In this document: one piece after another, positions 17,205 to 27,019 of the stretch | Numbering within the stretch: position 1 is the stretch's first letter | How the letters are laid out: each line of letters begins with the position of its first letter | Source: Thiohalobacter sp. IOR34 | GTDB taxonomy: Bacteria; Pseudomonadota; Gammaproteobacteria; Thiohalobacterales; Thiohalobacteraceae | Length of the DNA: 64,000 bases | NCBI RefSeq assembly: GCF_030406045.1 | Contig: NZ_CP128988.1 | Coordinates: forward strand, 655,438 to 719,437 | Direction: 5' to 3' | The notes under the pieces: generated by a model | Database searches by the model: none | Seen by the model: only the letters and a program-made list of their open reading frames with translations | What the model was told of the DNA's origin: nothing | Translations under genes and position numbers: made by a program

Positions 17205-18794
17205 TCAGATGTCCTCGTAGATGAAGCGTTCGAAGCTGGCGTTGGCTTCCAGCAGCTGCAGGCAGCGGACCTGCTTGCGCTCGCCATCGATGTCCATCTC
17301 CAGGGTGCGCTGCTCGCGGTACAGGCCCTTGGGTCCGATGAGGATCAGGTAGCGCTGGCCCTCGTGATTGATCAGGGTGCCGAGCGCCGGCTGGAAGCGG
17401 GTCTTGACGTCGCCGGTCAGCGGCCGGACGGCGACCGGGAAGGCATCCTTGGCGATGTATTGTACGCCTGCCTCGATGCCTGATTCGGGATGGTTGATCT
17501 CCCAGCGCACCGCCCCTGCCAGCCATTCGCCGCTGGGGTTCTGGATGCTGAGCAGCTGCCCCACCGACAGTTTCAGCCGGCCTTCCGGCAACAGGTGCAG
17601 GGCCAGGCCGCCGGCACTGCGGTTGAGGGTGGCGCAGCGCAGGGTCTCGGGCGGCTTCGCCGGGCCGGCGTTCCCGGCTTCCAGGGGGTAGCCGAGATCG
17701 ATCTCGTCTTCGTCATCGAAGGCCAGGTAGTCCGCCGGGTTGAAGGGGCGGTTGCCGTTGTGCAGTGCGAAGGCCGCCTCCAGTCCTACCGCCACCCGTA
17801 CCGGTGCGTCGCTGTCGACCCGCGGCAGCTTGCGTTCCGGGGGTTGCTGTTGCCACTGGGCCAGCAGATGGTTGAGCAGCTGTCGCGCGTCGCTGGCGAG
17901 CAGATGGTCCGAGAGCCCCAGTTGGCGGGGGCTGCTGCCTGCCTTGAGGCGGGCCAGGTCGGCCTGCAGATCCTCCAGCAAGGGATTGACGTCGAGCATC
18001 AGCCAGCTGTGTTCCTCGCTGTCGTTGTCGTGTCCGGGGCGGACCGCTTGCGAGGCGTCGCAGTTCATGCACAGGGCGAGTTCCCCGGGGCGGCTCTTGT
18101 GATCGGCCCCGACCCGGTAGTGGACGACCGCCTCGATGCGCGGACAGAGGTATTGCAGGATGTCCCACACCCGATCGGCGGGCAGGTGATAGGGGTCGGC
18201 CAGGCGCAGCAGGCCGAGCAGCTTGTAGGCACTGGCCGCGCCGAGCTGGCCGGGACTGAAGGGAAAGTCCGCATCCGGGGTGGGCGGCACCGATTCGCTC
18301 TCCGCCAGCTGCTGCAGCAGGCCGGCCTCGCTCCAGAGCGTGGGATCGGTCGGCAGGTAGGCCTGGTAGCGGCAGGCGAGCAGCAGGGTGGTCAGCTGGG
18401 CCGCGTAGTTGATGGCGCCGAACAGATGCCGGGGACGCCCCCACAGCCGCCGTTCGCCGGGGGCGCCGTTGATGATGTATTTGTAGCCGAACAGCAGTTG
18501 TTCGGTGAGCGCGTCGAGCAGTTGCAGGCTGCTGGCGGGCAACCGGTCCTGGGCGCGTGCCGGGTGGCGCAGCCCCTCGTGCAAGCGGGTGAAGGCGCGG
18601 TTGAACTCGAGCATCAGCTCGTAGCGCTGCGGCCCCGGCAGGATCTGGTGGTTGATGTCGGTCAGGCGCTCCAGCAGCCGGTCGGCGGTGTTGCCGATCT
18701 CGGTGTAGGGCAGGCCGTCCAGCCATTCGCGCAGGGTGCTGGGCCGGGTGTCGACACCGGGAATGACGTCCTGTCGTGGTACGGATAGAAACAC
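17205..18794 (-). CDS. PilZ-domain protein with large uncharacterised N-terminal region
   Basis: A 529-aa cytoplasmic protein. The N-terminal 380 residues are helical with no domain I recognise. The C-terminal part resembles PilZ (TLNRSAGGLALHLLPEGRLKLSVGQLLSIQ, then WEINHPESGIEAGVQYI), including an NxSxxG box. The upstream RxxxR that normally grips cyclic-di-GMP is not visible, so ligand binding is doubtful. The GTG at 18794 has GGAGGGGAAGG at good spacing and avoids overlap with fumarase, 31 bp upstream. It is probably cotranscribed with fumarase. Confidence 0.7.
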   Translation of the reverse strand: MFLSVPRQDVIPGVDTRPSTLREWLDGLPYTEIGNTADRLLERLTDINHQILPGPQRYELMLEFNRAFTRLHEGLRHPARAQDRLPASSLQLLDALTEQLLFGYKYIINGAPGERRLWGRPRHLFGAINYAAQLTTLLLACRYQAYLPTDPTLWSEAGLLQQLAESESVPPTPDADFPFSPGQLGAASAYKLLGLLRLADPYHLPADRVWDILQYLCPRIEAVVHYRVGADHKSRPGELALCMNCDASQAVRPGHDNDSEEHSWLMLDVNPLLEDLQADLARLKAGSSPRQLGLSDHLLASDARQLLNHLLAQWQQQPPERKLPRVDSDAPVRVAVGLEAAFALHNGNRPFNPADYLAFDDEDEIDLGYPLEAGNAGPAKPPETLRCATLNRSAGGLALHLLPEGRLKLSVGQLLSIQNPSGEWLAGAVRWEINHPESGIEAGVQYIAKDAFPVAVRPLTGDVKTRFQPALGTLINHEGQRYLILIGPKGLYREQRTLEMDIDGERKQVRCLQLLEANASFERFIYEDI

Positions 18795-18825
18795 GCTGTT
18801 GCCTTCCCCTCCTCGTTGCCGCGGT

Positions 18826-20352
18826 CTATGACCGGCTCTCGACCGGAATCCTGCCGATGCGCCCCCGCCATTCGGCGGGGCCGGTGCGATGGATGGATTC
18901 TCCGCTGGCATCCACCGCCACCGTCACCGGCATGTCGACCACCTCGAACTCGTAGACCGCCTCCATGCCCAGGTCCTCGAAGGCCAGCAGCCGGGCGCTG
19001 CGGATCGCCTTGGACACCAGGTAGGCGGCGCCGCCGGTGGCGATCAGGTAGACCGCGCGATGGCGGCGGATGGACTCGATCGCCTCCGGACCGCGTTCCG
19101 CCTTGCCGATCATACCGAGCAGACCGGCCTTTGCCAGCATCGGCTCGGTGAACTTGTCCATGCGGGTGGCGGTGGTGGGGCCGGCCGGTCCCACGGCCTC
19201 GCCGTCGACCGGGTCCACCGGTCCCACGTAATAGATGAAGCGATCGCGGAAATCGAGCCCCTCCGGGAGGGGTTCGCCCCGTTCCAGCAGCTCGACGATG
19301 CGCTTGTGGGCGGCGTCGCGTCCGGTCAGCAGGCGGCCGGTCAGCAGCAGCGTCTCGCCTGCCCGCCAGTCGAGCACGTCCTCGCGTTGCAACCGGTCGA
19401 GGTCGACGCGCCGGCTGCCCGCGCCGGGCTGCCAGTCGATCTCCGGCCAGTCGGCCAGCGAGGGCGGCTGCAGCACGGCCGGGCCGCTGCCGTCGAGCTG
19501 GAAGTGGATGTGACGGGTGGCGGCGCAGTTGGGAATAAGCGCCACCGGCTTGGAGGCGGCGTGGGTGGGGTAGTCCAGCACCTTCACGTCCAGCACCGTG
19601 GTCAGCCCGCCCAGCCCCTGGGCGCCGATACCGAGGGCGTTGACCTTGTCGTAGAGTTCCAGGCGCAGGGCCTCGGCCCGGTTGCCGGGGCCGCGCGCGG
19701 CAAGCTGCTGGATGTCGACCGGTTCCATCAGCGAGCGCTTGGCGAGCAGCATGGCCTTCTCCGGGGTACCGCCGATGCCGATGCCGAGCAATCCCGGCGG
19801 GCACCAGCCGGCGCCCATGGTCGGTACCTGCTGCAGCACCCAGTCGACCAGGTCGTCGCCGGGATTGAGCACGGCGAAGCGCGCCTTGTTCTCGGAGCCG
19901 CCGCCCTTGGCGGCGAGGATCACCTCCACCCGGTCGCCGCTCACCAGCTCAGTGTGGATCACCGCCGGGGTGTTGTCGCCGGTGTTGCGCCGTGCCCCGT
20001 CCGGGTCGGTCACCACCGAGGCGCGCAACGGATTGTGCGGATCGGTGTAGGCCCGGCGCACCCCCTCGTTGATCATGCCTGCGAGGTCCAGCTCGGCATC
20101 CCAGCGCACCTCCATGCCGATCTTGAGGAAGGCCACCACGATGCCGGTGTCCTGGCAGATCGGCCGATGGCCTTCGGCGCAGAGGCGCGAGTTGACCAGG
20201 ATCTGGGCGATGGCGTCGCGTGCCGCGGCTGCCTCCTCGCGGCGCCAGGCCTCGGCCAGGGCGCGGATGAAGTCCGGTGGATGATAGTAGGAGATGTACT
20301 GCAGGGCATCGGCGATGCTGGCGATGAAGTCGTCCTGTCTGATGGTGGTCAT
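18826..20352 (-). CDS. fumA: class I fumarate hydratase (4Fe-4S)
   Basis: A 508-aa Fe-S fumarase of the TCA cycle, interconverting fumarate and malate. Cys-containing blocks ICQDTGIVV, MGAGWCPPGLLGIGIGG and IPNCAATRHIHF supply the cluster ligands. The C-terminal domain has YVGPVDPVDGEAVGPAGPTTATRMDKFTEPML and GKAERG. The length fits class I, and alpha- and beta-type halves are fused in one chain. It is divergent from the thioredoxin operon across about 180 bp with no named feature. Confidence 0.95.
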   Translation of the reverse strand: MTTIRQDDFIASIADALQYISYYHPPDFIRALAEAWRREEAAAARDAIAQILVNSRLCAEGHRPICQDTGIVVAFLKIGMEVRWDAELDLAGMINEGVRRAYTDPHNPLRASVVTDPDGARRNTGDNTPAVIHTELVSGDRVEVILAAKGGGSENKARFAVLNPGDDLVDWVLQQVPTMGAGWCPPGLLGIGIGGTPEKAMLLAKRSLMEPVDIQQLAARGPGNRAEALRLELYDKVNALGIGAQGLGGLTTVLDVKVLDYPTHAASKPVALIPNCAATRHIHFQLDGSGPAVLQPPSLADWPEIDWQPGAGSRRVDLDRLQREDVLDWRAGETLLLTGRLLTGRDAAHKRIVELLERGEPLPEGLDFRDRFIYYVGPVDPVDGEAVGPAGPTTATRMDKFTEPMLAKAGLLGMIGKAERGPEAIESIRRHRAVYLIATGGAAYLVSKAIRSARLLAFEDLGMEAVYEFEVVDMPVTVAVDASGESIHRTGPAEWRGRIGRIPVESRS

Positions 20353-20532
20353 CCGCTGCGAATCCCGTGCTGGATGGAAACTTTTCGGGGGCTGAGGCGT
20401 CTTCCTGATGGTACCACCGGGGATTGTAGTCCCCCCGGGCGGTGCGAGAAACCGCTTTTTTACCCGATGCTTGCAAGCCCTGCCAGCGGGTGGCAGGGTA
20501 TGCGTCGAGCCGACAGGAGGCGAAGGATATTC

Positions 20533-21015
20533 ATGAAGACGTTATGGTTGGTGTTCACCCTGCTGTGCAGCCCGCTGGTGCTGGCCGAGCCGGTCGATTT
20601 CACCCTGCCGGACCTCGAGGGCAAGAGTCGCAGCCTGTCCGAGTTCCGCGGCAAGTGGGTGATACTCAACTACTGGGCGACCTGGTGTCCGCCCTGCCTG
20701 GAGGAGATACCGGATCTGGTGGCGTTCCACGAGCGGCACCGCGACAAGGATGCGGTGGTGCTGGGCATCAACTACGAGGACATCCCGCTGGAACAGTTGC
20801 GGACCTTCGTCGACGAGTATTTCATCAGCTATCCGGTGCTGGTCAACGGTGACCTCAGCGCGCCCGATCCGCGGCTCAGCGTCGGCGGCCTGCCCACCAC
20901 CTACATCATCTCGCCCCAGGGGGAACCGGTGGCCCGCCAGGTGGGAGGGATCACCGCCAAGGCCCTGGAGGACTACCTGGCGCGCAAGCTGCGTGATGCC
21001 GAGGGGGGCAGGTAA
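20533..21015 (+). CDS. TlpA-type periplasmic thioredoxin
   Basis: A 160-aa protein with a signal peptide (MKTLWLVFTLLCSPLVLAEP). The TlpA/ResA-type fold is recognised from FTLPDLEGKSRSLSEFRGKWVILNYWATWCPPC, with redox WCPPC, and GGLPTTYIISPQGE, with the cis-Pro. It should reduce or exchange disulfides in periplasmic targets, for example during cytochrome or Sox maturation. It is the first gene of a tightly packed operon; its stop overlaps the next start (TAATG). Confidence 0.9.
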   Translation: MKTLWLVFTLLCSPLVLAEPVDFTLPDLEGKSRSLSEFRGKWVILNYWATWCPPCLEEIPDLVAFHERHRDKDAVVLGINYEDIPLEQLRTFVDEYFISYPVLVNGDLSAPDPRLSVGGLPTTYIISPQGEPVARQVGGITAKALEDYLARKLRDAEGGR

Positions 21016-21557
21016 TGAGAGTGCCTGGCGCAGCGGCGGCCTGGCTGTTGATCGTCTGCTGGGTCGGCGTGGCCCTTGCCGCGGCGCCACCGCGCGATCC
21101 GCAGACCCACTTCTTCGATCAGACCCTGGGTGATTTCCAGGAAGAGCTGGCCACGGCCCGCGAGCAGGGCAAGCAGGGCATCCTGATCTTCTTCGAAATG
21201 GAGGAGTGCCCCTTCTGCCAGCGGATGCGCGAGACGGTATTGAATCGCCCCGAGGTGCAGGACTACTTCAGGCAGCACTTCCTGATCTTCAGCGTCGACA
21301 TCGAGGGCGACGTGCCGATCACCGATTTCCAGGGGCATGCCACCACCGAGAAGGATTTTGCCTTCCGCCAGTACCGGGTGCGGGCCACGCCGGTGATCCT
21401 GTTCTTCGATCTCCAGGGACGGCCGGTGGTGCGCTATACCGGCGCCACCCGGGATGCAGAGGAATTCCTCTGGCTGGGCGAGTACGTGGTCAGCGGGGGG
21501 TATCAGGAGATGCCCTTCGCGCGCTACAAGCGGCTGAAGCGACGCGGGCAGCGCTGA
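21015..21557 (+). CDS. exported thioredoxin-like protein (SoxW/DsbD-like family)
   Basis: A 180-aa exported thioredoxin-fold protein: signal peptide residues 1-23, then GILIFFEMEECPFCQRMRETVLN with redox CPFC. FSVDIEGDVPITDFQGH and the cis-Pro strand VRATPVILFFDLQGRPV follow, and the C-terminus is basic. It resembles the thioredoxin-fold proteins found with sulfur-oxidation or cytochrome maturation genes. The start ATG overlaps the tlpA-like stop by one base, indicating translational coupling. Partner unknown. Confidence 0.82.
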   Translation: MRVPGAAAAWLLIVCWVGVALAAAPPRDPQTHFFDQTLGDFQEELATAREQGKQGILIFFEMEECPFCQRMRETVLNRPEVQDYFRQHFLIFSVDIEGDVPITDFQGHATTEKDFAFRQYRVRATPVILFFDLQGRPVVRYTGATRDAEEFLWLGEYVVSGGYQEMPFARYKRLKRRGQR

Positions 21558-21561
21558 GCCT

Positions 21562-22887
21562 ATGCGGGGCTTGCGCACAGCGGGGGGGCTCCTGGGCCTG
21601 ATGTTGCTGGGCTGTCTTGTGGCCGGTCTGCTGCCGGCTGCGGAACCCCTGCCCGAACCCCTGACCCTGGCGGCAGCCCTGCGCTTCGCCGACGCCGGTC
21701 ATCCGGATCTGCAGCTGGCCGCCGCTGGCATCGAGGCGGCGCGGGCCGAGGGGCTGCGGGCCCGCGCGCTTACCGGCGTGCGGGCCAGCCTGGAAGCCGA
21801 GGCGCGCTATGTCGGGGTTTCGCCGCTGGCCGCCGACACCTCCCCCAACGATTCCCGGGCCAGGCTGCAGCTCAACAAGCGGCTCTACGACTTCGGCCGC
21901 AGCCGGGCCTCGCTGGCGGCCGCGGCGGCGGCCCAGCGTGCCCAGCAGGCCCGTTATCTCGATACCCGCCTGCAGCGTCGCCTCGACATCCTCGGCCGCT
22001 ATCTCGACGTGCTGCTCGCCGACCTCGACTTCCGTGTCCAGGACGAAGCGATGTCCATCGCCTATGTGCGCCTGGACCGGGCCCGTGACCGCTTCGAACT
22101 GGGGCAGATCTCGGAGATCGAGCTGTTGCGGCGGGAGAACGACTATCAGGTGCTGCGCAGCCGCCGCTATGCCGCCGAGGCCGCCAGGCGCACCCGCCGG
22201 GTGCGCCTGGCCGAGGCCCTGGGCCGCCCCGGCGAACTGTCGCGGACCCTGGTCGAGCCGGGTTGGCGGGTGGACGCGCTGGAACTGCCTGAGCTGGAGG
22301 CCCTGACCCGCGAGGTGCTGGCGGCGAACCCCGGGCTGCGTGCGCTGCAGGCCGAGCTGGAACAGGCCCGCCAGCGGGTGCAGGCAGCACGTGCCGGACG
22401 GCGGCCGGTATTGAGTGGCGAACTCGCCACCAGCCGCTATGCGCGCGACTATGGTTTCCGTGACCGCTGGGAGGCCGGGCTGGTGCTGGAGGTGCCGCTG
22501 TTCACCGGGGGGCGGGTGGCCGCCGAGCTGGCCGCGGCCCAGGCGAGGCGCCAGGAGGCCGAGGCTGAACTGGCGCTGGCGCAACGCGACCTGCGCCAGC
22601 GGGTGGCCGAGCTGTGGGAGGAGATCCGGGTACTGCGGGCCCAGCGCCAGGAGACGCAGACGCGGCTCGATTACCGGGACCTCTATCTGGATCGCAGCCG
22701 TGCCCTCTATGAGCTGGAGGTGGAGACCGATCTGGGCGATGCCATGACCCTGTCCACCGAGGCCCGGCTGCGCGAGGCACAGCGCGGGTACCGGCTGCTG
22801 CTGGCCTGGGCGGAGCTGGATGCCCTGCGCGGAAAAAACCGCTGGCTGCCCCTGGCCGCGACGGAAGAGGAAGGAGTGAAGCCATGA
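21562..22887 (+). CDS. TolC-family outer membrane efflux protein
   Basis: A 441-aa TolC-like protein: exported N-terminus (hydrophobic residues 8-26), LTLAAALRFADAGHPDLQLAAAGIEAARAEGL, then two long coiled-coil helices and the paired repeat AANPGLRALQAELEQARQRVQAARAGRRPVLSGE. It should form the trimeric outer-membrane channel of an efflux or type I export system. It starts 4 bp after the thioredoxin-like gene and overlaps the adaptor gene by 4 bp. No inner-membrane pump or ATPase is adjacent. Confidence 0.9.
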   Translation: MRGLRTAGGLLGLMLLGCLVAGLLPAAEPLPEPLTLAAALRFADAGHPDLQLAAAGIEAARAEGLRARALTGVRASLEAEARYVGVSPLAADTSPNDSRARLQLNKRLYDFGRSRASLAAAAAAQRAQQARYLDTRLQRRLDILGRYLDVLLADLDFRVQDEAMSIAYVRLDRARDRFELGQISEIELLRRENDYQVLRSRRYAAEAARRTRRVRLAEALGRPGELSRTLVEPGWRVDALELPELEALTREVLAANPGLRALQAELEQARQRVQAARAGRRPVLSGELATSRYARDYGFRDRWEAGLVLEVPLFTGGRVAAELAAAQARRQEAEAELALAQRDLRQRVAELWEEIRVLRAQRQETQTRLDYRDLYLDRSRALYELEVETDLGDAMTLSTEARLREAQRGYRLLLAWAELDALRGKNRWLPLAATEEEGVKP

Positions 22888-23654
22888 AAAGACTCTGCAG
22901 GGGGCTGCTGGGCCTGTATCTGGGACTGACGGCCGCGTTCTGCCAGGCCGGCGAGTATCCGGCCGTTCTCGACTGGGCCGGACGCCTGGCGCTGGGTCTG
23001 CCGGTATCCGGGGTGGTGGAGCGTGTGGCAGTGCGGCCCGGGGCCGGCGTCGCTGCCGGCGAGGAGCTGCTGCGGCTCGAGCCCGAGGTGTTCGAGGCGC
23101 GCTTGGCGGCCGCCCGGGCGGTGCTGCGCGAGCGGGAGGACGACCGGGCCGAGGCCGCGCGGGAGCTGGAGCGGGCCCGGGAACTCTATGAGCGCACCGT
23201 GCTCTCTGATCACGATCTGCGCCTCGCCGAGATCGGCTGGCGCCGCGCCGAGGCCGCCTGGCGGAAGGCGCGGGCCGAGCAGGTGGCGGCTGCCTTCGAA
23301 CTCGAACACAGCCGGTTGCGGGCGCCGTTCGACGCACGGGTGATCGCGGTGCGCATCCAGCCGGGCCAGCCGGTGGTCAGCCGGGACCGGGCCGAGCCGC
23401 TGCTGGTGCTGGCCCGTCGTGGCCGGATGCTGGCCCGCGCCTGGCTGCCGGCCAGGGAGCTGGTCGGGGCGGAGCCGGGGCAGGTGGTCAGGGTGCGGCT
23501 GGACGGGCGGCGTTACGCCGGGACCCTGGTCACCCTGGGCCTGGAGCCCGATCCCGGCGCCGCCGAGCCGCGCTATGCGCTGGAGGCGGAATTCGAGGTG
23601 GCCGATGAGGCCGGCTTGCGTCCCGGCCTGCCCGCGGTGCTGGAGTTGCCATGA
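22884..23654 (+). CDS. HlyD/RND-type periplasmic adaptor protein
   Basis: A 256-aa membrane-fusion protein: signal peptide residues 1-22, half-lipoyl [29 protein letters not shown], a helical hairpin ([30 protein letters not shown]) and a second half-lipoyl [17 protein letters not shown] beta-barrel domain [23 protein letters not shown] follows. It is shorter than usual adaptors (about 350) and lacks a full membrane-proximal domain. It overlaps both tolC-like and acyP genes by 4 bp (ATGA). Confidence 0.87.
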   Translation: MKRLCRGLLGLYLGLTAAFCQAGEYPAVLDWAGRLALGLPVSGVVERVAVRPGAGVAAGEELLRLEPEVFEARLAAARAVLREREDDRAEAARELERARELYERTVLSDHDLRLAEIGWRRAEAAWRKARAEQVAAAFELEHSRLRAPFDARVIAVRIQPGQPVVSRDRAEPLLVLARRGRMLARAWLPARELVGAEPGQVVRVRLDGRRYAGTLVTLGLEPDPGAAEPRYALEAEFEVADEAGLRPGLPAVLELP

Positions 23655-23923
23655 GCCGGGCCGCGCTGCGCTGCTGGGTGAGTGGCCGGGTGCAGGGGGT
23701 GTTCTTCCGTGCCTCCACCCGCGATCAGGCGCGCCGGTTGGGACTGACCGGTTATGCCCGCAACCTGCCGGACGGCCGGGTGGAGGTGGTCGCGGTGGGC
23801 GAGCCTGCCGCCCTGGAGCGCTTGCGCGACTGGCTGTGGCAGGGGCCGCCGGCGGCGCGGGTCGAGGATGTGCGCTGCGAGCCCGTCGAGCCGCGGCCCT
23901 TTGCGGACTTCACCACGGCCTGA
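23651..23923 (+). CDS. acyP: acylphosphatase
   Basis: A 90-aa acylphosphatase. [40 protein letters not shown] contains the catalytic Arg (in GVFFR) and Asn (in ARNLPDG). It hydrolyses carboxyl-phosphate bonds in the cytoplasm. Its ATG overlaps the adaptor stop by 4 bp, so it is the last gene of the thioredoxin/TolC operon. It ends 3 bp from the convergent nadB stop region. Confidence 0.93.
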   Translation: MSRAALRCWVSGRVQGVFFRASTRDQARRLGLTGYARNLPDGRVEVVAVGEPAALERLRDWLWQGPPAARVEDVRCEPVEPRPFADFTTA

Positions 23924-25588
23924 TCAGGCCGTGGGGCGGGCGTCCTCCTGCTGGTTGCCGGCCCAGGCCAGGCGGCTTGCCGCCTGGCGCCTGTCCGGGA
24001 CCAGCACCGTGTCCCGTGCCTGCCCGCTGTCGGTCTGTGGATAGTCCAGGGTGTAGTGCAGGCCGCGGCTCTCCTTGCGCGACTGGGCCGAGCGGATGAT
24101 GAGTTCCGCCACCTGTACCAGGTTGCGCAGCTCGATCAGGTCGTTGGTGACCCGGAAGTTGCTGTAGTACTCGTGGATCTCGTGCTGCAGCAGCTCGACG
24201 CGGCGCAGTGCCCGTTCCAGCCGCTTGTCGGTGCGCACGATGCCGACATAGTCCCACATGAAGCGCCGCAGCTCGTCCCAGTTGTGGCTGACCACCACCT
24301 CCTCGTCGGAGTCGGTGACCCGCGATTCGTCCCAGGGCGGCAGCTCGGGTGGTGCCTCCAGCCGCGGCAGTTCCTGGCGGATGTGCCGGCCGGCCGCCTG
24401 GCCGAACACCAGGCATTCGAGCAGGGAATTGCTGGCCAGGCGGTTGGCGCCGTGCAGCCCGGTATGGGTGGTCTCGCCGATGGCATAGAGGCCGGGGATG
24501 TCGGTGCGGCCGTGGATGTCGGTCATCACCCCGCCGCAGGTGTAGTGGGCGGCCGGCACCACCGGGATGGGTTCGCGGGTGATGTCGATGCCGTAGGCCA
24601 GGCAGCGCTGGTAGACGGTGGGGAAGTGCTCACGGACGAAATCGGCCGGCCGGTGGCTGATGTCGAGCAGCACGTGATCGACGCCGAGGCGTTTCATCTC
24701 GTGATCGATGGCCCGCGCCACGATGTCCCGCGGTGCCAGCTCCCCGCGCGGGTCGAAGCGCTGCATGAAGGGCTCGCCGTCCGGCAGCAGCAGTCGCCCG
24801 CCCTCGCCGCGTACTGCTTCGGTGATCAGGAAGGACTTGGCCTTGGGGTGGTAGAGGCAGGTCGGATGGAACTGATTGAATTCCAGGTTGGCGACCCGGC
24901 AGCCGGCCCGCCAGGCCATGGCGATGCCGTCGCCGGTGGCGGTGTCCGGGTTGCTGGTGTAGAGGTAGACCTTGCTGGCGCCGCCGGTGGCCAGCACCAC
25001 GCAGCGCGCCGCCAGGGCTTCCACCCGCCCGGCGTCGCGGTCCAGCACATAGGCGCCGAGGCAGCGCTGGCCCGGCAGGCCGAGCTTGCTGCGGGTGATC
25101 AGGTCGATGGCGATGTGGCGCTCGAAGAGGCTGATGTTGGGGTGGCGGCGGGCCGCTTCGATGAGGGCAGTCTCCAGCACCTGGCCGGTGGCGTCCGCGG
25201 CATGGATCACCCGGCGGTGACTGTGGCCGCCCTCGCGGGTCAGGTGGTAGCCCGCCTCGCCACCGGCTTCCGCGTCACGGGTGAAGTTCACTCCCAGGTC
25301 GATCAGCCAGTGGATCGCCGCCGGGCCCTGTTCCACGGTGAAGCGCACCACCTCGGGGTGGCACAGCCCGGCGCCGGCGTTGAGGGTGTCCTGGACATGG
25401 CTCTCGAAGCTGTCGTCTGGCGCCAGCACGGCGGAGATGCCGCCCTGGGCGCGGAAGCTGCTACCGTCGGTGAGCCGGCCCTTGGCGAGAACCGCCACCG
25501 GTCCGTTGCCGGCCAGCTCCAGGGCCAGGCGCAAGCCGGCGGCCCCGCTGCCGATCACCAGCACATCGAAGGTCTGCTGACGACTCAC
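23924..25588 (-). CDS. nadB: L-aspartate oxidase
   Basis: A 554-aa FAD enzyme for the first step of NAD synthesis (aspartate to iminoaspartate). The FAD-binding start is [20 protein letters not shown], followed by [36 protein letters not shown] and [23 protein letters not shown] are typical. I chose GTG at 25588 because it gives the expected N-terminus; the ribosome site is weak. It is divergent from rpoE, the same arrangement as in E. coli. Confidence 0.93.
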   Translation of the reverse strand: MSRQQTFDVLVIGSGAAGLRLALELAGNGPVAVLAKGRLTDGSSFRAQGGISAVLAPDDSFESHVQDTLNAGAGLCHPEVVRFTVEQGPAAIHWLIDLGVNFTRDAEAGGEAGYHLTREGGHSHRRVIHAADATGQVLETALIEAARRHPNISLFERHIAIDLITRSKLGLPGQRCLGAYVLDRDAGRVEALAARCVVLATGGASKVYLYTSNPDTATGDGIAMAWRAGCRVANLEFNQFHPTCLYHPKAKSFLITEAVRGEGGRLLLPDGEPFMQRFDPRGELAPRDIVARAIDHEMKRLGVDHVLLDISHRPADFVREHFPTVYQRCLAYGIDITREPIPVVPAAHYTCGGVMTDIHGRTDIPGLYAIGETTHTGLHGANRLASNSLLECLVFGQAAGRHIRQELPRLEAPPELPPWDESRVTDSDEEVVVSHNWDELRRFMWDYVGIVRTDKRLERALRRVELLQHEIHEYYSNFRVTNDLIELRNLVQVAELIIRSAQSRKESRGLHYTLDYPQTDSGQARDTVLVPDRRQAASRLAWAGNQQEDARPTA

Positions 25589-25844
25589 GCCGCGCGGCTC
25601 CGGGAGACGCCGGGCCGCTGTCTGGATGTGTCGCTGTTGGCTTCGCTGTTCATGCCCTGTCGCTGTGCCACCGACCCCGGCTTGTGGTCGGCGAGTCAAA
25701 TCGGTTAAGGTTCCGAGCGCCGGAACTGTCTGATTAATAGGGCCAACCTTACCGCAATCGGGCCAGACAGGCGAACCATCCCGGCCGCCACCGGTCAACT
25801 GACAGCGGGCGGCAGGCAATCCCGGCAGAGGCGGGCAATGACGG

Positions 25845-26420
25845 ATGAGCGAAAAAAGCGCGGATCAACTGCTGGTCAAACGTGTCCAGCAGGGTGACAA
25901 GCGGGCCTTCGATCTGCTGGTCCGCAAGTACCAGCACAAGATCGTTCAACTGGTCACCCGCTATGTCCACAATCCCGCCGACGCCCTAGACGTTGCCCAG
26001 GAGGCCTTCATCAAGGCCTATCGTGCGCTGCCCTCCTTTCGCGGCGACAGTGCCTTCTACACCTGGCTGTACCGGATCGCCATCAATACGGCCAAGAACT
26101 ACCTGGTGGCGCAGGGCCGCCGGCCGCCCGCCGAGGACATCGATGTCAGCGATGCGGAACATTTCGAGGGTGAGTCCGGTCTCAAGGAATACGGCACCCC
26201 CGAGCACATGGTGCTCAAGGACGAGATCGGACAGACGATCAACGATGCCATAGAGGCCCTGCCCGAGGACCTGCGGACCGCCATCACCCTGCGGGAGCTG
26301 GAAGGGCTCAGCTACGAAGAGATCGCCAATGCCATGGACTGCCCGATCGGCACGGTGCGTTCCCGCATCTTCCGGGCGCGCGAGGCGATCGAGAACAGAC
26401 TCCGGCCGTTGCTGGAGTGA
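25845..26420 (+). CDS. rpoE: RNA polymerase sigma-E factor (AlgU/RpoE)
   Basis: A 191-aa extracytoplasmic-function sigma factor that controls the envelope-stress regulon. Region 2 is [44 protein letters not shown]; region 4 is [44 protein letters not shown]. The length matches E. coli RpoE exactly. It is followed by rseA, rseB, rseC and mucD, the usual operon. I could not find a convincing sigma-E autoregulatory promoter upstream. Confidence 0.97.
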   Translation: MSEKSADQLLVKRVQQGDKRAFDLLVRKYQHKIVQLVTRYVHNPADALDVAQEAFIKAYRALPSFRGDSAFYTWLYRIAINTAKNYLVAQGRRPPAEDIDVSDAEHFEGESGLKEYGTPEHMVLKDEIGQTINDAIEALPEDLRTAITLRELEGLSYEEIANAMDCPIGTVRSRIFRAREAIENRLRPLLE

Positions 26421-26443
26421 ATCAGGGCGTGGAGCGAGCGACC

Positions 26444-27007
26444 ATGAACGACAAGATCTCAGAACAGGTATCGGCACTGGTCGACGATCAGTTGCCGGAG
26501 GCCGAACAGGACATGTTGCTGGCCCGGCTGGAACGTGATCCGGCGCTCAGGGCGCAGTGGACCCACTATCAGCTGATCAGCGACGCCCTGCGCAACCAGC
26601 TGCCGGAACAGGTCGATCTCGGCCTGGCCGGGCGGGTGATGGCCGAACTCGAGGCGGAGCCGGCGCACCATGGCCGCGCAGGGCTCGGCCGGCTGTTGCG
26701 CCCCCTGGCCGGTGCGGCGGTGGCGGCCTCGGTGGCGGTGGTCGCCGTGCTCGCCCTGCAGGACCGGGAGGCGGCCCTGCCCTCTGCCGGTGGCCAGCTG
26801 GCCGAGGCCACGATGCCCGCGGCGGATCAGTATCGGCGTGTCGCCGGCACCCGCTGGGACGTCAAGCGGCCGCAGCTCGGTGAGGAACTCAACCAGTACC
26901 TGGTCAATCACAACGAATACGCGGCGCGCAGCGGCCTGCCGGCCATGTCGCCTCATGTGCGGATCGTCGGCTACGCCAGCCAGCGGCCCCTTCAGCAGCA
27001 AAGATAG
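26444..27007 (+). CDS. rseA: anti-sigma-E factor RseA
   Basis: A 187-aa single-pass inner-membrane protein. The cytoplasmic sigma-binding domain is residues 1-80 (ISEQVSALVDDQLPEAEQDMLLARL). A transmembrane helix lies at about residues 86-106 (LLRPLAGAAVAASVAVVAVLAL), and a periplasmic tail with YLVNHNEYAARSGLPAMSPHVRIVGY follows. The tail is expected to bind RseB and be cut by DegS in stress. I used the ATG at 26444; an earlier start at 26417 exists. Directly after rpoE. Confidence 0.93.
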   Translation: MNDKISEQVSALVDDQLPEAEQDMLLARLERDPALRAQWTHYQLISDALRNQLPEQVDLGLAGRVMAELEAEPAHHGRAGLGRLLRPLAGAAVAASVAVVAVLALQDREAALPSAGGQLAEATMPAADQYRRVAGTRWDVKRPQLGEELNQYLVNHNEYAARSGLPAMSPHVRIVGYASQRPLQQQR

Positions 27008-27019
27008 AAAACCTACCGG

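Noticed and set aside
23924-25708. A 550-aa plus-strand frame opposite nadB
   Set aside because: Antisense to a clear L-aspartate oxidase; composition is that of a shadow frame.
25700-25760. sigma-E-type promoter (GGAACT) upstream of rpoE
   Set aside because: GGAACTG is followed by TCTGA only two bases later; no -10 at proper spacing was found.
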